Positions 62,779 to 64,000 of a stretch of DNA of 64,000 nucleotides are shown here, piece after piece. The DNA is from Sclerodactyla briareus (lineage: Eukaryota > Echinodermata > Holothuroidea > Dendrochirotida > Sclerodactylidae). The DNA lies in the NCBI GenBank assembly GCA_026419785.1, contig JAODTK010004332.1:1-64000 (forward strand), written 5' to 3'. A program made the position numbers and the translations under genes. Within the stretch, counting starts at the first letter, position 1. Each line of letters begins with the position of its first letter. The notes beneath the pieces were generated by a model. That model worked only from the letters and a program-made list of their open reading frames with translations, did no database searches and was not told the DNA's origin.

Positions 62779-63658
62779 TGACCGTTCTGTATCTTTAGTA
62801 ATAGTCTTCGGATCCACATTGGCTGCCACAGACAGTTCTGTCTTTTTAGTAATGGCCGTTGGATCCACATTGACTGCAACCAGAAGTTCTGTATCTTTAG
62901 TCTGGTCTTTAGATCCACATTGACTGCCAAGGACCCAGTTCCGTCTCTTAGTAATGGTTTCTTCTATTACGCTATAGATATTCTCAGAACAATGGATTAG
63001 ACTGCTTTAAAGCTAGGATGGTAGTTACTCCGATTGTGGTCGATCTGTGATTGTATGGGCACATTGTTTGTTCCCCAAGTCGTTCTATCCCAAAAACAAT
63101 CTCGATGCCCTAACATCCTCATTTGTGCGAATAGCTTGAGTATATCATTTTAAATTCATTTATGATGTGGACATTCTTTTCTGTTGGTGACAATGGTGCA
63201 TAGTTTTTTCATAAACCTATCCCAATTTTGTTCACCAGCACGAGGACAATGATGATTGCCCTACATGCCATCGGTGGTAACACTGGTCTCCCGCGCGGTT
63301 CTGAAGAAATATGCTATGTGTCCGGAGTAGAAGATGTAGCTCTGAGGGTGGCGCCATGCAGGCAACTCAGCAGATGCCATGTTGAAACAGAACTAGAGGT
63401 AATATATAACTATAATATATTATATTGATATTATTTGAATATATTAAATATTATATAAGATAGCAATATCAAGACCCTGTCAGGGTGTGTGAATGAAAAA
63501 GTCGTCAGATATCATGGAATTCACTTGATCGTCTGTCAAAGAGAGACCTGAAATGGGCAGAGCGGGAGGATGTGATAGCATGGTTAAACCCTGCATCGAT
63601 ATCTCCAAGTCCTTGTCGGAGAGAGTTGCGGCTGGCGCTCTCATATACAATGCAGAAG
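45425..63658 (+). CDS. Large lipid transfer protein (vitellogenin/apolipophorin/apoB family), 5' module, partial
   Basis: This is the only gene in the window that I recognise. Candidate exons: 45425-45598, 50301-50553, 51241-51381, 53129-53273, 54425-54673, 56967-57173, 58635-58811, 63239-63398, 63509-63658. Proteins of this family are secreted, bind and carry lipid, and start with the LPD_N (Vitellogenin_N) module, a beta-barrel followed by a horseshoe of alpha-helices. Diagnostic words appear in family order: SCQV, LEVLGTCDIALS, EPIWVANFKGAILSL, STVTGTC, TIHKTKDFFAKCEGRYT, LFPALIHEMRRLES-like, IQKWIVSLTF, SSIIHRYC, ALHAIGGNTGLP. The STVTGTC and KTKD-KC words favour vitellogenin/apolipophorin over MTP. 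Several exons change frame internally by one base while splice sites stay intact, so sequence error is likelier than a pseudogene. The signal peptide and first exon are not found, and the gene leaves the window at the right. Confidence 0.75.
45700..45830 (+). repeat. Dispersed repeat, copy 2 (partner at 42835-42960)
   Basis: See the partner for shared words. It lies within the first recognised intron of the lipid-transfer gene. Confidence 0.6.
46340..46400 (+). repeat. Fragment of the repeat found at 58050-58430
   Basis: AGTTCCATTCA-GCT(G)-TGAAATATTCAA followed by TCAATGAT matches 58058-58102. Confidence 0.45.
46914..47118 (+). repeat. Tandem duplication, about 103-bp period
   Basis: Two direct copies each carry GGGGAGGGGGC-GCTTGGATGTA, TAGTCTAG-ACAAAC-GAACACCTGC, GTTGTTGTCATAC and GGCCA-TGTGT-GCA. 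Confidence 0.85.
47100..47820 (-). mobile_element. LINE reverse-transcriptase fragment (Jockey/CR1-like)
   Basis: On the minus strand, starting near 47811, the pieces LDSVPHQRLLRKLQSEGIR, then TSGVPQGTV (about 47585-47610) and KLLADDCVLYRDI (47475-47513) are RT domain motifs in order. ADD is the catalytic pair of aspartates. They lie in three frames, so there are several one-base shifts. Further down, TRTIPDWKGYPVKFR (about 47205-47245) and EIQELADVKSFNSALSDI look like the C-terminal tail, separated by a stretch where the thumb region is poorly preserved. The copy is 5'-truncated at about 47820 and lies antisense in an intron of the lipid-transfer gene. It is inactive as shown. Confidence 0.85.
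47821..48359. other. Intronic DNA, no gene seen
   Basis: Contains a C run at 48119-48130. Nothing coding is recognised. Confidence 0.4.
48360..48630 (+). repeat. Dispersed repeat (partner at 58085-58430)
   Basis: AAAATGAATGCC, TGATACCTCATCTACAAGA / CGATACCTCATCTACAAGA, TCATTTCTAT-CTGGAGAAA and GGCTTTGTGGCTGGAAAGGAG are shared with 58085-58430 in the same order. Confidence 0.75.
48631..50300. other. Intronic DNA, no exon recognised
   Basis: A TTGTTTCCAG acceptor-like site at 49571 opens a frame without family resemblance (49572-49688). I do not call it. Confidence 0.4.
50301..50553 (+). CDS. Lipid transfer protein exon b (beta-barrel, EPIWVANFK)
   Basis: The acceptor is CACTATAATTTTCAG. The exon reads VYEVAGNGNDKMG at the start and SSDEPIWVANFKGAILSL later, where family members have a D/E-P-x-W/Y-x-x-N-x-K-R-x-I-x-S block. 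The segment between them fits better in a second frame (MQGGIVNHCLS), which suggests two compensating one-base shifts. The exon ends ...PGTETVL then GAG|GTTAAT; the next exon starts STVTGTC, giving the family's E-S-x-V-x-G-x-C junction. Confidence 0.7.
50554..51240. other. Intron; contains open but unassigned frame
   Basis: A 131-codon + frame (50755-51150) crosses this intron. It has no family resemblance and is bounded by neither the acceptor at 51240 nor the donor at 50554, so it is taken as a chance frame. Confidence 0.45.
51241..51381 (+). CDS. Lipid transfer protein exon c (STVTGTC ... KTKD..KC)
   Basis: The acceptor TTTTTTTCCTTCGTCAG is strong. STVTGTC is read in the first frame; after a one-base shift come VVTADDTTIHKTKDFFAKC and GRYT. 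The G-x-C ... T-V ... T-K-T-K-D/N ... K/S-C-x-x-R series is a hallmark of vitellogenins and apolipophorins. The exon ends at GTAGTT (51382) or at earlier GT sites (51334, 51347). Confidence 0.7.
51382..53128. other. Intron with repeats
   Basis: Contains GTTTCTTTTAAGGTGGCTCTATTCATTTA-type repeat words (51900-52030, related to 54050-54075) and the tRNA-like fragment listed separately. Confidence 0.4.
52112..52198 (-). mobile_element. tRNA-like (SINE head) fragment
   Basis: On the minus strand GCGGCGAAATGGTCAGCG resembles an A-box and D-arm of the TGGCnnAATGGTTAGCG type. About 50 bases on, GGGCGGGTCAGATATTGG is a degraded B-box. No pairing acceptor arm was found, so it is not a functional tRNA. 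Confidence 0.35.
53129..53273 (+). CDS. Lipid transfer protein exon d (end of beta-barrel), tentative
   Basis: The acceptor TTACCTTCCCCTCAG and donor GTATGAGT are both good. One frame reads TIVCDETNNAEVAQPLIG, where the family has a C-x-E motif a little before the first helical repeats. A competing frame (MANKCLTF...) is open for 70 codons but ignores the acceptor. Family resemblance here is weaker than in the neighbouring exons. Confidence 0.45.
53274..54424. other. Intron, nothing recognised
   Basis: AT-rich. The minus frame at 53692-53940 has no family resemblance. Confidence 0.4.
54425..54673 (+). CDS. Lipid transfer protein exon e (first helices)
   Basis: The acceptor is TATTTCCCATCTCCAG and the donor GTGAGTCA. 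The exon reads ANEIGIRACLP and VVLTNRT in one frame and, after a shift, LLFPALIHEMRRLESSAWPR. This fits the family's F-x-x-L-V/I-x-x-L/M-R-x-L helix near the start of the helical domain. It is noticeably richer in CpG than the flanking introns. Confidence 0.6.
54674..56060. other. Intron, nothing recognised
   Basis: G-rich stretches near 54790 and 54860. No exon was identified. Confidence 0.4.
56085..56260 (+). mobile_element. tRNA-derived SINE head
   Basis: GTGTGGTAGAGCGTTGGACTT (56100-56120) resembles a D-arm and anticodon stem, and GAGCGGGTTCGATTCCGC (56132-56149) is a canonical B-box and T-arm. The tract goes on through TCTACCAAAAC into non-tRNA body (GGTACCTGTGGCCATCTCG, GGAGCAGGGACAAACGGG). 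The 118-codon frame across it is not a gene. A functional tRNA is unlikely because the acceptor arm and part of the D-arm are missing. Confidence 0.55.
56590..56803 (-). mobile_element. LINE RT fragment with LYADD catalytic motif
   Basis: On the minus strand from about 56801, GVPWGSVLCSIFS (family: GVPQGSVLGP), then LNTAPIGDTIRFF and GMRYHLY followed, after two extra bases, by ADDTE. This is the RT palm with the F/Y-A-D-D catalytic motif (about 56685-56700). Spacing and wording resemble CR1/L2/Rex-type LINEs. It differs from the fragment at 47 kb, so it is a different element. The copy is short, frameshifted and antisense to the host gene. Confidence 0.75.
56804..56966. other. Intron
   Basis: TGTCTGTCAGTCAGTCTAG simple repeats near 56885. 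Nothing else was seen. Confidence 0.4.
56967..57173 (+). CDS. Lipid transfer protein exon f (helical domain)
   Basis: The acceptor is TGAAATCCTCTCAG and the donor ATG|GTGAGTAC is strong. The exon reads KQVKHHMNSDLFQSTMADAL, then SVTDVSEIWNLIKDN and DRIQKWIVSLTFV, then a stop that disappears after a one-base shift to HPTKEW. The pattern D-A-L-x-x-x-G-T/S ... I-x-x-L-I ... W-L/I-x-S-L-x-F is a conserved helical repeat of LPD_N. Confidence 0.7.
57174..58634. other. Intron with a dispersed repeat
   Basis: 58050-58430 is the partner of the 46340 and 48360 repeats, with the same order of TGATACCTCATCTACAAGA, TCATTTCTATCTTGGAGAAA and TAGCTTTGTGGCTGGAAAGGA. Confidence 0.6.
58635..58811 (+). CDS. Lipid transfer protein exon g (helical domain, SSIIHRYC)
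   Basis: The acceptor is TCTGCTATCTCTCAG. The frame reads FRVHPEAIFLVVSSIIHRYC and TRREDMKSLIA, one TGA, and then MRDKDEEVDS. The family has a hydrophobic helix ending S/A-x-L-V/I-H-x-Y-C, a variable loop, and an acidic D-E-D/E turn just before the L-x-A-L-G-N helix, which the next exon supplies. The right border is tentative (GTTGAC at 58812); an open frame runs on to 58860. Confidence 0.65.
62062..62098 (+). repeat. Poly-C tract, 37 bases, in the array
   Basis: It replaces the AGTT part of one unit just after CCACAGAC(A). The opposite strand is poly-G. True length is uncertain. Confidence 0.85.
62743..62778 (+). repeat. Poly-C tract, 36 bases, in the array
   Basis: It sits at the same phase of the 51-bp unit as the tract at 62062, directly after GCCACAGA, and is followed by TGACCGTTCTG. 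Confidence 0.85.
62953..63238. other. Intron between the array and exon h
   Basis: Unique AT-rich sequence ending in the acceptor TTTTGTTCACCAG. Confidence 0.5.
63239..63398 (+). CDS. Lipid transfer protein exon h (ALHAIGGNTGLP helix)
   Basis: The frame reads MMIALHAIGGNTGLP, the family's L-x-A-L/I-G-N-x-G signature of the helical domain, and ends VEDVALRVAPCRQLSRCH, matching the R-V/I-A-A-x-x-A-L-R helix that follows. The donor is GAG|GTAATA. This exon shows that the gene continues past the minisatellite. Confidence 0.7.
63509..63658 (+). CDS. Lipid transfer protein exon i, tentative
   Basis: The acceptor is AAAAAGTCGTCAG (an alternative, CCCTGTCAG, ends at 63483). The frame is open through AEREDVIAWLNPAS to RRELRLALSYTMQK, where the family has an E-L-R-I/L-A-x-Y-x-x-L-M helix, and ends at GTCTAT, a weak donor. 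Another frame (KSLSERVAAGALIY) is also open. Confidence 0.4.
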
Positions 63659-63879
63659 GTCTATGGTACCTCGATGCCCTAGTGAAGCTCTGTGAACCTG
63701 TTGGCATTCAAATCAATATCAGAGCATGTTGAGAATATTGTATGTCCTATCATATGTGTTTTTCAAGACGTCGTGTTAATTTTGTCACAAGCAGTTTCCT
63801 CCTCATTAACGCATTATAGTCTTGGTCTAGAGTCTGTCTCCAGCTCCCTTGACTGTATGTCTGACCTATCCCTAGCCTG

Positions 63880-64000
63880 TTGCTTCATCTTGCAGGATGA
63901 TGAGATGATGGTATGTGATGGATATTAATGTTGATGATGATGAAGATAGTGAGGGATATGACGATGGTAGGCTGATGAGATGGATGATTGAGGCGAGGAT
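63880..64000 (+). repeat. GATGAT/GATGATG-rich microsatellite
   Basis: Imperfect GATGATG, GATGGTA and GATGAAG repeats up to the window edge. They lie within the gene's next intron or beyond the last recognised exon. Confidence 0.7.

Larger units (their letters stand above)
59010..62952 (+). repeat. 51-bp minisatellite array, about 77 units, intronic
   Basis: The unit holds CCACAGACAGTTCTGTCTC, then TTTAGTAATGGTC, then TTAGGATCCACATTGACTG. Two subtypes tend to alternate, TCTTAGGATCC and CCTTTGGATCC, and a second alternation is CCACAGACAG versus CCAAGGACAG. A roughly 102-bp dimer is therefore often the amplified unit. Each unit has an inverted repeat AGACAG-TT-CTGTCT and the palindrome GGATCC. 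The unit is 17 codons long and open in four of six frames, so frames up to 171 codons appear on both strands. The array lies between two family-matched exons of the lipid-transfer gene, so I take it as intronic. Single-base losses are frequent. Confidence 0.95.

Overview
This is a window of animal nuclear DNA, most likely from a marine invertebrate deuterostome such as an echinoderm or relative. The placement is an inference. It rests on spliced exons with usual splice signals, tRNA-derived SINE heads, several non-LTR retrotransposon remnants, abundant AGGTCA-containing diverged tandem repeats, and no bacterial operon structure. I see no compact prokaryote-style gene, no rRNA, no CRISPR array and no intact virus.

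The one gene I can recognise lies on the + strand from about 45.4 kb to the right edge and runs out of the window. It encodes the amino-terminal lipoprotein (LPD_N / Vitellogenin_N) module of a large lipid transfer protein (vitellogenin / apolipophorin / apoB family). Nine candidate exons occur in the order expected for that module. First come beta-barrel exons (45.4, 50.3, 51.2 and 53.1 kb), then alpha-helical exons (54.4, 57.0, 58.6, 63.2 and 63.5 kb). The last large intron holds a 3.9-kb array of a 51-bp minisatellite with about 77 units and two long poly-C tracts. Introns of the same gene also hold two reverse-transcriptase fragments, tRNA-like SINE heads and other repeats.

Layout. 0-14 kb: gene-poor, CpG-normal DNA with two copies of one terminal-inverted-repeat element (1.1 and 12.0 kb) and a 22-bp minisatellite set in larger duplications (6.7-9.3 kb). 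14-18.3 kb: a block that looks CpG-poor, with three tandem duplications and one unrecognised possible minus-strand exon. 18-35 kb: mostly anonymous DNA with SINEs, microsatellites, a 23.5-25.4 kb repeat family with an inverted relative at 31.1-31.7 kb, a short inverted-repeat element at 27.5 kb, and the 3' end of a LINE at 34.8-35.4 kb. 35-45 kb: diverged tandem repeats and microsatellites. 45-64 kb: the lipid-transfer-protein gene.

In both tandem arrays, in the LINE remnants and inside otherwise well-bounded exons, reading frames break by single-base gains or losses. This looks more like an unpolished long-read assembly than wholesale gene decay, so reading-frame evidence was weighed together with splice sites and family order. 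I did not find a convincing new biological system. The most unusual objects are the intronic 51-bp array and the 8-10-bp-duplication TIR element.
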